A stretch of DNA of 64,000 bases from Coleofasciculus sp040219735 (GTDB taxonomy: Bacteria; Cyanobacteriota; Cyanobacteriia; Cyanobacteriales; Coleofasciculaceae): assembly GCA_040219735.1 (NCBI GenBank), contig JAVJRX010000202.1. One strand, written 5' to 3'. Numbering within the stretch: the first letter of the stretch is position 1; the number at the start of each line of letters is the position of its first letter. This document shows, piece by piece, positions 45,541-54,819 of this stretch. Both the position numbers and the translations under genes were made by a program. Under the pieces are notes generated by a model. That model was not told where the DNA came from, searched no databases, and was given only the letters and a program-made list of their open reading frames with translations.

Positions 45541-45665
45541 GCAGGTAGATAGTTGTGCGCGATTGGGAACGCCGCCAAAGCCGTATCTGATTTTATTTTA
45601 GTCGGCTGATTCACTTCTACCTGCCTTACTAGAGTGGGAGGTCTAGGCAATCTTGCTCTAGACCT
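45541..45665. repeat. two inverted repeats after the csbD-like gene
   Basis: GCAGGTAGA (45541) pairs with TCTACCTGC (45616). AGGTCTAG (45639) pairs with CTAGACCT (45658). The second is a short hairpin that may end the CsbD transcript, although the T-run after it is poor. Confidence 0.5.
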
Positions 45666-45713
45666 TCTGGTTATTTGTTCAAAACCCAATAGTACTTTTA
45701 TCAGGAGGTTGCT

Positions 45714-46142
45714 GTGAGTTTAGGTCAAAAAACTCGCCACTTTTTCACAGCTTTGGCTTTAATTTTAGTCCTAGCTACAACATCGGCTTGCCAAGCCAAC
45801 CAAACCAACGCAAAAGCGCCAACGGCACTAAATCCTAGTGTAACCTATCAACAATTAGAACAAGGTAACACGCCAGCAGGTCAAGAGTTTGGGAAGTGGG
45901 TGGTACAAACGGCAAAGGGATTAATTAGTGATGCCTACGTGCGCGATAACGATAAGTTAGGTGTTGTGATTACACCGCAAGTTCGTCCCCAAGAGGTTAA
46001 GGATTTAGCCCGATCTTTAGTTCAAGGGTTTCACCAGAATTTTCCCAATCGAGATCTGAAGGTATTGGTATACGCCCCGGATAAAGAACTCATTGTGACA
46101 GCGAATTACAATAATCAGTCCAATCAAGTTACGTATCAATAA
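45714..46142 (+). CDS. secreted, probably lipid-anchored, hypothetical protein
   Basis: 142 residues, GTG start with a strong AGGAGG about 6 nt upstream. The signal sequence (FFTALALILVLATTSACQAN) has a Cys after SA, close to a lipobox though the -3 position is Thr, so a lipoprotein is likely but not certain. The mature part of about 115 residues has TPAGQEFGKWVVQTAKGLIS and QEVKDLARSLVQGF, predicted alpha/beta. I recognise no named family. It may be co-transcribed with the following gene (20 bp apart). Confidence 0.72.
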   Translation: MSLGQKTRHFFTALALILVLATTSACQANQTNAKAPTALNPSVTYQQLEQGNTPAGQEFGKWVVQTAKGLISDAYVRDNDKLGVVITPQVRPQEVKDLARSLVQGFHQNFPNRDLKVLVYAPDKELIVTANYNNQSNQVTYQ

Positions 46143-46162
46143 AAAAAGGGAGATAATAAACC

Positions 46163-46684
46163 ATGGCAACTAGCGACCAGTATAAACGCCAGATCATGAA
46201 TGATTTGGCGGGTGGTAATACGGAATCTCTGGAACCTGTTCCAGAAAAGCCAGAGCAAGAGTATCAAAACTTTGATGACTTTGCTCAACGTTCTTCGCGA
46301 GATGAACGACGCCAATTGTTTGGCAGATCCCTGCATCCCGATCGCATACCTCCCAGTCAGATGGAACCTGAACTGCGACAGGCTATCGCCCAGATTAAGC
46401 CCAATGAACGGGATGATGTGGCGCGTGAGTTTTTCAAGCAACTCAAGAAACGCGGATTGAGCGATCGCGACTTAGAAAAGCAACTGGGACTTTCAACCCA
46501 TCACGCCAGTCGGATGACAGAGGATGATGTGGCTAAACTCGCCGCCTTTACCTATCACTCTCATCCAGATATCTTCCAGGAGGTTTTAGCCGATCAACCT
46601 GCCATTGTCAAATTCCTTAGCAATCCCTTAGTTGGGGCGGTTATGGGGGCAGTTGCCTCAAAATGGTTTGGACATCGTCGCTAA
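46163..46684 (+). CDS. conserved hypothetical protein with a C-terminal hydrophobic segment
   Basis: 173 residues. It starts MATSDQYKRQIMNDLAGGNT, continues with a charged region, a helical middle (DVAREFFKQLKKRGLSDRDL; LSTHHASRMTEDDVAKLAAF) and a C-terminal hydrophobic Gly/Ala segment (NPLVGAVMGAVASKWFG) that may insert in a membrane. A GGGAG ribosome-binding site precedes the ATG. A clear intrinsic terminator follows at 46720. I do not recognise a function; with the preceding lipoprotein-like gene it makes a two-gene unit. Confidence 0.72.
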   Translation: MATSDQYKRQIMNDLAGGNTESLEPVPEKPEQEYQNFDDFAQRSSRDERRQLFGRSLHPDRIPPSQMEPELRQAIAQIKPNERDDVAREFFKQLKKRGLSDRDLEKQLGLSTHHASRMTEDDVAKLAAFTYHSHPDIFQEVLADQPAIVKFLSNPLVGAVMGAVASKWFGHRR

Positions 46685-46719
46685 TCACTCAAGGTTTAAG
46701 TTAATTGTTCATTGCCATC

Positions 46720-46743
46720 AACCTGCGTAAGCAGGTTTTTTTA
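46720..46743 (+). terminator. intrinsic terminator
   Basis: Perfect 7-bp stem AACCTGC / GCAGGTT with a GTAA loop, followed directly by a run of seven T. It ends the two-gene unit 45714-46684. Confidence 0.88.
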
Positions 46744-47094
46744 TAGCTTTGGTTTCTAATCCCCAGGATAGGCAGGTAAGTTTTGATCCTTCACTTCGGA
46801 AAGAAAACATAGCATCTGAAGGTTCCAGACGTGCCATGACATATCTGTAGGGGCGGGTTTCACGACTGTCTTTTCGGTTGCACCCAGATCTAACTAAACC
46901 CGCCCCGACTTTCACTGACTGACTGCCAATATCGTTAAGATACGCGCTACAGTAAGCAGTATCCTGCGCCATATCTGTGTAGGTTCATCTATTCCCTTCC
47001 CGGTAGAAGATTACCTATTTTTGTCTTCCCCTGCTCCCAGACGTGCTATGGCACGTCTGGAACATTGCTCCCCCTGCTATTTAAGGAGTAAAGC
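46744..47094. other. intergenic region with two dispersed repeats
   Basis: Holds a GGGGCGGGTTT palindromic element (46851-46908) very similar to the one inside the kinase at 6932, and a palindrome CCAGACGTGC...GCACGTCTGG (47037-47060). A strong ribosome-binding site AAGGAG precedes the gene at 47095. No gene is seen. Confidence 0.6.
46851..46908. repeat. GGGGCGGGTTT palindromic element (intergenic copy)
   Basis: Arms GGGGCGGGTTT / AAACCCGCCCC around a loop of about 36 nt. The left part (TGTAGGGGCGGGTTTCACG) is identical to that of the copy inside the hybrid kinase gene, which identifies the kinase insert as this element. Confidence 0.85.
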
Positions 47095-48687
47095 ATGAAT
47101 CGGTTATGGCGAAAAGTGTGGCATACATTTATTGTAGTCGTTGACAAGAAAATTATTACTGTTTTGACAGTTCTATTTTGTGCTGGAGTTTTGGGGACTT
47201 TATTAAGTATGTCCCATCTTTCCTTTCAACTGGTCGAATCGCAAGCACTCCAAAACGCTAAAGTTTATGCACAACTTATGAAAAAAGCCCGAACCGTTTA
47301 TAGTTCAGAAATCGTCAGTCGAGCTGAAACCGTGGATGGGATTCGGGTTACTCATGACTATTTGAATCAAGCAGGCGCGATTCCTCTACCTGCAACCTAC
47401 TTACTCGAACTGAGTCGTAAAATTCAGGAAAAAAAAACAGATATGTCCGTTCGACTCTACAGCGATTATCCTTTTCCTTGGCGACGTGACGAAGGGGGAC
47501 CAAAAAATCAATTTGAATGGGACGCCCTAAACTATTTAAAAGCTAATCCAGATCAATCCTTTTTCCGAGTTGAAACCCGTAGTGGTAAGCCGACACTACT
47601 CTACGCTGAAGCTGATGTAATGACACCAAGCTGTGTAGCTTGTCACAATACATATCCGGGTACACCTAAAACAGATTGGCAAGTGGGAGATGTACGCGGA
47701 GTATTAGAAATTACCCAATCTCTGGATCAGTTTAAAACCCAAACTCGTACCGGATTACAGGAAACATTTTTGATGCTGGGTGGTTTGTCAATTGTGGGAA
47801 TTTCTGGATTAGCCTTATCAATCCGTCGTTTGCGTCAGCACTCCAAAAAATTACAGCAACAAGTCAGGGAACGAACAATTGATTTAGTGGAAGCGAATGA
47901 AGAGATTTCGCGGCTAAACGAGCAGCTTCAATTGGAAAATCTGCGGATGAGTGCGGAACTGGATATTCCTCGTCAGATGCAGCAAATGATTCTGCCCAAA
48001 CCGGAGGAACTAACCTCAATTGAAGGCTTAGATATTGCTGGGTTTATGAAACCGGCTGATGAAGTTGGCGGCGACTATTATGATGTCCTGAACTATGATG
48101 GAATTGTCACAATTGGCATTGGTGATGTCACCGGACACGGGTTGGAAAGTGGGATGGTGATGATCATGGTACAAACGGCGATTAGAACATTGAAAGAAAT
48201 GCAAGAAACCGATCCGATAAAATTTATTGATGTTCTCAATCGCACGATTTACCGCAATGTTGAGCGGATGAAATCGGACAAAAATTTGACCCTAGTCATT
48301 GCCAACTATGTAGGCGGACGACTGAGTGTGAGTGGACAGCATGAAGAAATGATTGTCGTCCGCTCATCCGGTATATTGGAACGGATTGATACGATAGATT
48401 TAGGATTTCCAATTGGCTTGGACGAGGAAATTTCTCAGTTTATAAATCAAATTTCTGTTCAATTAAATCCCCACGATATCGCCGTACTTTATACGGATGG
48501 AATTACGGAGGCGGAAGATATCAACGGCAATTTTTATGGACTTGAACGGCTGTGTCAGGTGATTCAACGGAATCGACATTTAACCGCGACTGCTATTCAA
48601 GAGGAGGTGATTGCTGATGTCTTGCATTTCATTGGCAGCCAAAAAATTTATGATGATATCACGTTGCTCGTGCTGAAACAGAAATGA
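47095..48687 (+). CDS. haem-sensor-like (DUF3365) SpoIIE/PP2C phosphatase
   Basis: 530 residues with AAGGAG before the ATG. One span lies near 20-42. A periplasmic DUF3365-like domain (about 50-210) has a c-type haem motif C180-V-A-C183-H184. A second span lies near 222-240 (MLGGLSIVGISGLALSI). A coiled coil is followed by a SpoIIE-type PP2C phosphatase (about 290-530) with the metal Asp residues in DEVGGDYYDVL, IGIGDVTGHGLESGMVM, LYTDGITEAE and YDDITLLVL. It probably dephosphorylates a STAS-type anti-anti-sigma protein in response to redox or gas binding at haem. The next gene has a near-identical phosphatase half, so the two arose by duplication with sensor swap. Confidence 0.9.
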   Translation: MNRLWRKVWHTFIVVVDKKIITVLTVLFCAGVLGTLLSMSHLSFQLVESQALQNAKVYAQLMKKARTVYSSEIVSRAETVDGIRVTHDYLNQAGAIPLPATYLLELSRKIQEKKTDMSVRLYSDYPFPWRRDEGGPKNQFEWDALNYLKANPDQSFFRVETRSGKPTLLYAEADVMTPSCVACHNTYPGTPKTDWQVGDVRGVLEITQSLDQFKTQTRTGLQETFLMLGGLSIVGISGLALSIRRLRQHSKKLQQQVRERTIDLVEANEEISRLNEQLQLENLRMSAELDIPRQMQQMILPKPEELTSIEGLDIAGFMKPADEVGGDYYDVLNYDGIVTIGIGDVTGHGLESGMVMIMVQTAIRTLKEMQETDPIKFIDVLNRTIYRNVERMKSDKNLTLVIANYVGGRLSVSGQHEEMIVVRSSGILERIDTIDLGFPIGLDEEISQFINQISVQLNPHDIAVLYTDGITEAEDINGNFYGLERLCQVIQRNRHLTATAIQEEVIADVLHFIGSQKIYDDITLLVLKQK

Positions 48688-48753
48688 ATTTAGGGAAAAA
48701 TTAATTATAATTTTAGGTATTGGGTATAAAAAAGCATAAACCCTTGAGGCACA

Positions 48754-50871
48754 ATGTTTATAATGTTTAGGAAAATAAAACATTTAGTTAGCCAAACATC
48801 AGGCAGTGTGCCACTACCCATGGTTTTGGTCGTTCCTTTTGTAGTGCAAATCTTTGCTACAGTGGGATTAATTGGATACCTGTCCTTTCGCACGGGACAA
48901 AAAGCGGTCAATGAACTCGCTATTCAGTTAAGCACTAGGGTAACAGAGCGGATTAATCAACACCTAAAAAATTATTTAGAAACGCCACACTTTATGCAGG
49001 CTATAACCGTATCATCAATCCGTAATGGAAATCTAGATATTAATAATTTTACCAGCTTGCAGCAACAGTTTTGGTCGGATATCCAACTGTCGGATGCTGT
49101 TGATTATATTTTCTTAGGGGATCAAGACGGTAATTTCATTGGTGTGCAAGAATATAGGGATGGTGGCAAAGTGGTGAAGTTTCGCGATCGCGCCACCGCC
49201 CCTAAACGGCTGATTTATGCTCTAGACGAGGATGGAGAGCGGACTGAGTTGCTCAAATCCCAAGACTATGACCCCCGTACTCGCCCCTGGTATCAAGCAA
49301 CCCTGAAAGCGCAAACCCAAACCTGGAGTTCCATCTATATTTCTGCCGATTTAGGTATTTTGCAAATTACGCCTGCGACGCCAATTTATGACCAACAAGG
49401 AACGCTGCAAGGAGTTTTGGGGACGAATTTAATTTTATCTCAAATTAGTGGCTTTTTACGGAACTTAGAGATTAGCAAATCTGGACAAGCCTTTATTATT
49501 GAACGTTCAGCTAACATCGTTGCTAGTTCCACCGATGAACTTCCTTATATCTCCACTAATTCAGTACCGATTCGCCTCAATGCTCTGAATAGCCAAAAGC
49601 CCAGTATTAAATTGACGACTCAAGAACTATTCCAACAGGTTGATAATCTCAATCAAATTAATCAACCTCTACAATTTGCCTTTGAACTCAACAATAAAAC
49701 ACAACTGGTACAAGTCTCACCGTTAACCGATGTACAGGGGTTAGACTGGTTGATTGTGGTTCGGGTTCCCGAAGCGGACTTCATGGCACAAATTACCGCC
49801 AATACTCGCACCACTATTTTGCTCTGTCTTGCTGCTTTAGGGGTGGCTACAATTCTGGGTATTCTCACAGCGCGATGGGTGACTCAACCCATTTTATCCC
49901 TGAATACGGCTGCCAAAGAGATTGCTAAAGGAAAATGGGAAAAAATCGTCGAGATTAATCGTTCGGATGAAGTGGGAGAGTTGGCTAAATCCTTTAACAG
50001 CATGGCGAAACAGCTTCATGAGTCCTTTGAAACTTTAGAAGAAAAAGTAGAAGAAAGAACCGCTCAACTGGCTCAAGCCAATGGCGAAATTCGCGCCCTC
50101 AACCAACGTCTTAAAGCCGAAAACCTCCGCATGAGCGCCCAACTCGATGTCGCCAAACAGTTACAACAAATGGTTTTACCCAAGCCAGCAGAATTAGAAG
50201 CAATTGAAGGATTAGATATTGCGGGGTTTATGGAACCCGTTGACGAAGTGGGAGGAGACTATTATGATATTCTCCATCACGATGATGTTGTGACGATTGG
50301 CATTGGTGATGTGGCTGGACATGGGTTGGAAAGTGGTGTAGTTATGCTGATGGCACAAACGGCAATTAGAACCCTTCAGGAAATGCAGGAAACTGACTTG
50401 GTTAAATTTTTGGATGTTATCAACCGCACCATTTATCACAATGTTGAGCGAATGAACTCCGACCGGAATATGACCTTAGCAATCTTAAACTATTGCGGCG
50501 GACGAATCAGCATTAGCGGACAGCATGAAGAGATTATAGTCGTGAGAGCATCGGGTGAGATTGAGCGAGTCGATACGATAGATTTAGGCTTTCCGATTGG
50601 CTTGGATGAGGAAATCACTCAGTTTATCAGTCACGTTTCCGTGCAATTAGAGTTTGGAGATGGTATTGTGCTATATACCGATGGCATTACCGAAGCCGAA
50701 AATATGGAGGGAAAACAGTACGGTTTAGAACAGTTATGTCAAATTGTCAGTCAAAATTGGCAAGGTGCAGCAGAAGCGATTCAACAAATCGTGATTGATG
50801 ATGTGCGGCGACATATTGGTTCTCAAAAGGTTTACGACGATATCACACTATTGGTACTCAAACAAAAATAG
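48754..50871 (+). CDS. dCache-HAMP-SpoIIE/PP2C phosphatase
   Basis: 705 residues. A span lies near 22-45. An extracytoplasmic dCache sensor follows (about 50-345; YDPRTRPWYQATLKAQTQTW is typical). A second span lies near 352-375. HAMP follows (about 375-430; ARWVTQPILSLNTAAKEIAK), then a coiled coil and a SpoIIE-type PP2C domain (about 475-705) with DEVGGDYYDIL, GIGDVAGHGLESGVVM, LYTDGITEAE and YDDITLLVL. It is expected to release phosphate from an anti-anti-sigma partner when the dCache domain senses a small molecule. The tandem position with the haem-type phosphatase, and the ATPase and STAS genes downstream, match the IcfG-type partner-switching cluster of cyanobacteria. Confidence 0.92.
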   Translation: MFIMFRKIKHLVSQTSGSVPLPMVLVVPFVVQIFATVGLIGYLSFRTGQKAVNELAIQLSTRVTERINQHLKNYLETPHFMQAITVSSIRNGNLDINNFTSLQQQFWSDIQLSDAVDYIFLGDQDGNFIGVQEYRDGGKVVKFRDRATAPKRLIYALDEDGERTELLKSQDYDPRTRPWYQATLKAQTQTWSSIYISADLGILQITPATPIYDQQGTLQGVLGTNLILSQISGFLRNLEISKSGQAFIIERSANIVASSTDELPYISTNSVPIRLNALNSQKPSIKLTTQELFQQVDNLNQINQPLQFAFELNNKTQLVQVSPLTDVQGLDWLIVVRVPEADFMAQITANTRTTILLCLAALGVATILGILTARWVTQPILSLNTAAKEIAKGKWEKIVEINRSDEVGELAKSFNSMAKQLHESFETLEEKVEERTAQLAQANGEIRALNQRLKAENLRMSAQLDVAKQLQQMVLPKPAELEAIEGLDIAGFMEPVDEVGGDYYDILHHDDVVTIGIGDVAGHGLESGVVMLMAQTAIRTLQEMQETDLVKFLDVINRTIYHNVERMNSDRNMTLAILNYCGGRISISGQHEEIIVVRASGEIERVDTIDLGFPIGLDEEITQFISHVSVQLEFGDGIVLYTDGITEAENMEGKQYGLEQLCQIVSQNWQGAAEAIQQIVIDDVRRHIGSQKVYDDITLLVLKQK

Positions 50872-51198
50872 ATAGTTTGGGATTCCGGGTACAGTTAGAC
50901 GTTGGCGATAGTATTTTTTCTATACAGATAAAATAAGAACTCTATGAAAGAGAGCAATTTTGTGAGATCATGAGAGTATATCCCTCCTGGAAGGTTGCTG
51001 CTATTCCAGGAGCGCTGATTGATCATGGATATTAACCGATTGGCAAGTTATATTAATTTCCTTTAATCATGGAACGCCCCTATTTTCCAATTCCTCCTGT
51101 CTATCCTTTAGTCAAATCTCATGAATAATTAACCCCCAAGATTATCAGAACATTCTTGATGAAATCATGAATAAATTAAGTCTTTTAATTAGTAATTG
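50872..51198. other. intergenic region, nothing firm
   Basis: AT-rich 327 bp between the second phosphatase and the RsbW-like gene. An imperfect inverted pair CTCCTGGAA / TTCCAGGAG lies at about 50984-51012. A 21-codon frame starting near 50969 has no support. Because of the length, the downstream pair may have its own promoter. Confidence 0.4.
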
Positions 51199-51798
51199 AT
51201 GGCTATGCATAAGATATTCGGAGAATTTCATGAACGTCTTTCTAATGAACATGAGTTTTTAATTCTTGGCTTTTCACCAAGCTCCATTCCCATTCAGCAA
51301 CGCTGGCGCAACAATGGTTTATCGGCTGATTTTGTCGCTGATTACTTAACTACATTTTTTCCCGCTATTGACGAAGATCCCGACCCTGAGGGAAAGCGGG
51401 TAGAAATAAAAGGAGCGGTGAGTTATATTGCTAATGAGCTACTGGAAAATGCGATGAAGTTTAATGACGATAGTTCTTCCTATCCGATTAAGTTTGGGCT
51501 ACATATACTAGAGGTGGCGGCAGAAATAACGTTGGTTATGTTGGCAACTAATAGTGTTTCTCATCAATCTGTGGATAAGTTCCAATCCTTCATTAAAGAA
51601 CTACTAGAATCCGATCTGGATGAACTCTATATCCATCAGTTAGAAAAAAGTGCTGAAGATGAAAGTGGGGGGACTTCTGGGCTGGGGCTACTAACCATGA
51701 AAAATGATTATTTTGCCAAATTAGGTTGGAAATTTGAAACCGTTCAAAAAGAACCAGAAGTGATTACGGTGACAACAATGGTGCAACTTAAGGTATAG
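51199..51798 (+). CDS. RsbW-like ATPase (anti-sigma / serine kinase type)
   Basis: About 199 residues from the ATG at 51199 (51205 is also possible). It has GHKL-type ATP-binding motifs: an N-box in SYIANELLENAMKFNDDSSS and a G2-type SGGTSGLGLLTMKNDY. The G1 motif is weak or absent (LVMLATNSVS). This matches the small ATPases found with IcfG-type phosphatases, comparable in position to Synechocystis slr1861. It is expected to bind or phosphorylate the STAS protein encoded next (59 bp downstream). Cytosolic. Confidence 0.82.
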   Translation: MAMHKIFGEFHERLSNEHEFLILGFSPSSIPIQQRWRNNGLSADFVADYLTTFFPAIDEDPDPEGKRVEIKGAVSYIANELLENAMKFNDDSSSYPIKFGLHILEVAAEITLVMLATNSVSHQSVDKFQSFIKELLESDLDELYIHQLEKSAEDESGGTSGLGLLTMKNDYFAKLGWKFETVQKEPEVITVTTMVQLKV

Positions 51799-51856
51799 AA
51801 TTGAAACCTTTAATCAGTCTTACTTGAAATGTGTAGTCTTAGGAGCAGATGTATTT

Positions 51857-52210
51857 ATGGAAAAGCAAGAAATTCAGGGTGAAAACTACCAAGTAATTGG
51901 TGATCCAGAAACAGCAACCGTCTACTTTAAAGGGTCACTGCGACTGGGTGGGATGAAAGAGTACGAACCCATCGTCAAAATCCTCGATGAGATGATTCAG
52001 CAAAACCATTCCCTGATTACGTTAAACCTGCGGGAGCTAGAATTTCTCAATAGTTCGGGGATTAGCATGTTGTCAAAATTTGTCCTGAATGTACGCAAGA
52101 AGAAGACTATCCAGATTGAAATTAAAGGTTCTGACCAAATTCCTTGGCAAGGAAAATCCTTAAAGAATTTGCAGCGATTAATGCCAGGATTAAAGTTGGA
52201 GTTGGAGTAA
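51857..52210 (+). CDS. STAS-domain anti-anti-sigma factor
   Basis: 117 residues from the ATG at 51857, with AGGAG 11 nt upstream; a longer start at 51824 is less likely. A STAS fold has the phospho-acceptor loop LEFLNSSGISMLSKFV, where Ser of NSSG is the expected regulatory serine. By analogy with the Synechocystis icfG cluster (slr1859) it should be phosphorylated by the ATPase encoded upstream and dephosphorylated by the two PP2C proteins. No sigma-factor gene lies nearby, so the final target is unknown. Confidence 0.88.
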   Translation: MEKQEIQGENYQVIGDPETATVYFKGSLRLGGMKEYEPIVKILDEMIQQNHSLITLNLRELEFLNSSGISMLSKFVLNVRKKKTIQIEIKGSDQIPWQGKSLKNLQRLMPGLKLELE

Positions 52211-52362
52211 TTGACAGCACGGATTTATAGCAAAAAATTGAAATAACCCCCCTTTTTTCCACGGCGATTAAAATCGCTGCTACACAAACTTTCGTCCGCT
52301 TGACAAGGACTAGGTTATACTTACATCTTGCACCATTCAAGGGTAAGCTAAATTGTAGTGCC

Positions 52363-52494
52363 GTGACCCAACTAAAATAGGACTGTGTTTGTTAACCTAG
52401 CTGGAGAGGGCTAAAGCCCTCACTACGAAGCCAATCTATTGCACCATTTTAGCTAGGTCACGCCGCCATCGTGCGTTAGCGAAGCGTAACGCAC
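52363..52494. repeat. MITE-like inverted repeat and internal hairpins
   Basis: GTGACCCAACTAAAAT (52363) pairs with ATTTTAGCTAGGTCAC (52445) at 14 of 16 positions and encloses the hairpin GAGGGCTAAAGCCCTC (52406-52421). Right after it is another palindrome, GTGCGTTAGCGAAGCGTAACGCAC with imperfect centre (52471-52494). It sits between the convergent STAS and Omp85 genes. Confidence 0.75.
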
Positions 52495-52507
52495 CATTGC
52501 TTAAAGC

Positions 52508-54466
52508 TTAGAACCGTTGACCCAAACCAAACTGGAGTCGGCTATCTCCTTGATCATTAAATCCTAAATCGGCGCGAATGACACCCACGGGGGAATTAAC
52601 ACGCAATCCAGCACCATAACCAAACCCTATTCCCGGTTTACCCCGCACCACACCCGGTTCTCCAGGTACGGTTTCACCAGAACCCAAATCAGATGCAAAG
52701 TCGGCAAAGACAACGGCGCCAACTGGATTGAATAGGGGAATTCGATATTCCGCCGACGCTAACACATAACTGCGCCCTGTGCCGACATCTCCTGTATCGT
52801 AGCCTCGCACCGAATTTTGACCGCCGAGGTTAAAGGCGTTGTAGGGGGGTAAGTCACCAATCGTAGTTCCTCCCTGAACGTTAAATGCCAAGACTTCTTG
52901 AGTATTGTTATTAAATACATCAACGGGAACATACTGGGAGTAGTTCGCCTCCAGCCGATTCATCAAAATATTACCATTACCAATCGGTACAGACTGTTCT
53001 GTACTCAGACGAGCCAAAGAACCTTGAGTAGGATTGACGGGATTGTCTCGTTTGTCTCGCGTCACTCCGGCGGAGACAGTAACTAAATCATCAATTCCGT
53101 TATCACTAAAGGAGAGACGATTGCCTAATTCATCAACCGCATTAATTTTGCCGTTACTATCGCGGATACTGGTACGGGTATAGTTGACTCCCACCGACGC
53201 ATCCCATTCCTGATTCACGGGTTTGGATAGGGTTACACCACCCCCAAACTGTCCTTCACGAGGATCATCCCCATTGGCGAGATCAACATCATCATCGAAG
53301 GTTTGGGATACAGTACGACGTCGAAACGTATTCACCTCATATCCCGGTTGTTCCGGATTACTGGCGCGATATGGTCTACCATAGTTGCCATTAAACTGCA
53401 AGTCCCGACGGCTAAACTGCACATTCAGTCCGACTTTTTGGTTCACACCGCCGAGATTGAAGTCGTTATAGCTGAGAGTGCCAAAAACACCGCTATCATT
53501 GCTATATCCTGCCCCTGCATTTACCCCACGGGCTGGGCGTTCGATGAGATTATAAATAACATCCACATTTGTCGCATCGCCATTGAGGGAAATGTCCACC
53601 TTCTCAAATAATCCCATTTGGTAAAGTTGTTGCAAGTCTTGGCGCACAACCTCAACATTAAAGACTTGACCCGGTTGTAGGCTCAATTCGCGATCAATGA
53701 AATCCTGGCGAGTTCGTCCGTCTGTGGGTTCGCCCTCTTCGTCTAGGAAGCGGAAATTAATGTCACCGACAACGCCTTCAGCCACTTCAACGGTAATCAC
53801 ACCATCCGGTGTCGATCGCACGTCTAAAACCTGTGCCAAGATATAGCCATTGTCTTTATACCATGCTTCTAATTTTTGTAAGCCTTGACGTAGGCTAGCG
53901 GGACTAACGGGTTGACCCAATTGAGGATTAAAAATAGAATTAGCAACGTCTGGAGTGAGAACCTGGTTACCCGAAAGTTGTAGCGATCGCGCGATAACGG
54001 GTTCAACCTGATAAACCACCTCCCAGCCAGTGGAGTTAGCGGTTGGCGTGACAGTGGCGTTGGCAAATACGCCTGTATCTAAAATTGCTTGAATATCCTG
54101 AGCCAATTGGCTTTGACTGGTTTGACCCCCCGGACGAGTTCTAATCGTTTTTAAGACAAGCTGCTGCAATTCTTCAGACACACCAACGACTTGCACGTCT
54201 GTAGCGAGGACCACTAAATCGTTAGACGGTTGTGATTGATTAAATGTGGGAACAGATTGGGCAAATTCTGGGGTTGGCGTCGCTTCTGGAGAGGCGACGG
54301 TTCTAGGGGAAGGCGTTGCTGGGGCGGCTTCTGTCGGTACAACATAGTTTCTGGTTTCCGACGGCGGGTTAGCAGTTGTGGGATCTGGAGTAGCGTTGAC
54401 TGGGTTAGTTAAGTCCCCACCGACAAGCACAGCCAAAGTGGAAAAAGCAACAGCTTTGTATAGCAT
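52508..54466 (-). CDS. Omp85/BamA-family outer-membrane protein
   Basis: 652 residues. A signal peptide (AVAFSTLAVLVGG) is followed by a Pro/Thr-rich stretch (about 25-80), then POTRA domains (about 85-315, for example DVQVVGVSEELQQLVLK and VTVEVAEGVVGDINFRF). A C-terminal beta-barrel (about 320-652) has GGQNSVRGYDTGDVGTGRSY, the conserved loop with VRGY, and ends in LQFGLGQRF with a terminal Phe. It should insert outer-membrane proteins or export polypeptides. The Pro-rich N-terminus is a common cyanobacterial feature. It is monocistronic and convergent with the STAS gene. Confidence 0.92.
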   Translation of the reverse strand: MLYKAVAFSTLAVLVGGDLTNPVNATPDPTTANPPSETRNYVVPTEAAPATPSPRTVASPEATPTPEFAQSVPTFNQSQPSNDLVVLATDVQVVGVSEELQQLVLKTIRTRPGGQTSQSQLAQDIQAILDTGVFANATVTPTANSTGWEVVYQVEPVIARSLQLSGNQVLTPDVANSIFNPQLGQPVSPASLRQGLQKLEAWYKDNGYILAQVLDVRSTPDGVITVEVAEGVVGDINFRFLDEEGEPTDGRTRQDFIDRELSLQPGQVFNVEVVRQDLQQLYQMGLFEKVDISLNGDATNVDVIYNLIERPARGVNAGAGYSNDSGVFGTLSYNDFNLGGVNQKVGLNVQFSRRDLQFNGNYGRPYRASNPEQPGYEVNTFRRRTVSQTFDDDVDLANGDDPREGQFGGGVTLSKPVNQEWDASVGVNYTRTSIRDSNGKINAVDELGNRLSFSDNGIDDLVTVSAGVTRDKRDNPVNPTQGSLARLSTEQSVPIGNGNILMNRLEANYSQYVPVDVFNNNTQEVLAFNVQGGTTIGDLPPYNAFNLGGQNSVRGYDTGDVGTGRSYVLASAEYRIPLFNPVGAVVFADFASDLGSGETVPGEPGVVRGKPGIGFGYGAGLRVNSPVGVIRADLGFNDQGDSRLQFGLGQRF

Positions 54467-54819
54467 AAAATTAGCCTCAATCGTCCTGTTCGTTGGTAAA
54501 GAAAGTTTTACGTTTGGTTAACCTGACCGAGGCTGAACCCGTGAAGTTCCAACAGATGTGCCACCTTTGTATCTGACACAATAAGTTCAGGACTTCAATC
54601 CTTTCTGCTGCGGCTGTACTCGATCTGGGTGGATTTTGCTGCTACAATACTGGAACCCAAGCCCTACCTACTAACTGTCAGAATTAGGAGAGCGCCTGCT
54701 CTTTAGGAAATCATCGTTGCGGAGTTTGACATATATTTATTAACTTTATGACAAACTAGATATATCACTCGTGTGGTGTCCTACTTCTTGCTATTGTTTA
54801 CCATTACACCAAAGTTACC
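54467..54819. other. 353-bp intergenic region
   Basis: Divergent gap between the Omp85 gene and the toxin-like gene. Its right end turns AT-rich. The frame of the following gene stays open back to 54760 without an ATG, so that gene may have lost its start. No RNA gene or repeat is recognised. Confidence 0.45.

Noticed and set aside
50969..51034. 21-codon frame before the RsbW-like gene
   Set aside because: Too short, no conserved features; kept as intergenic.
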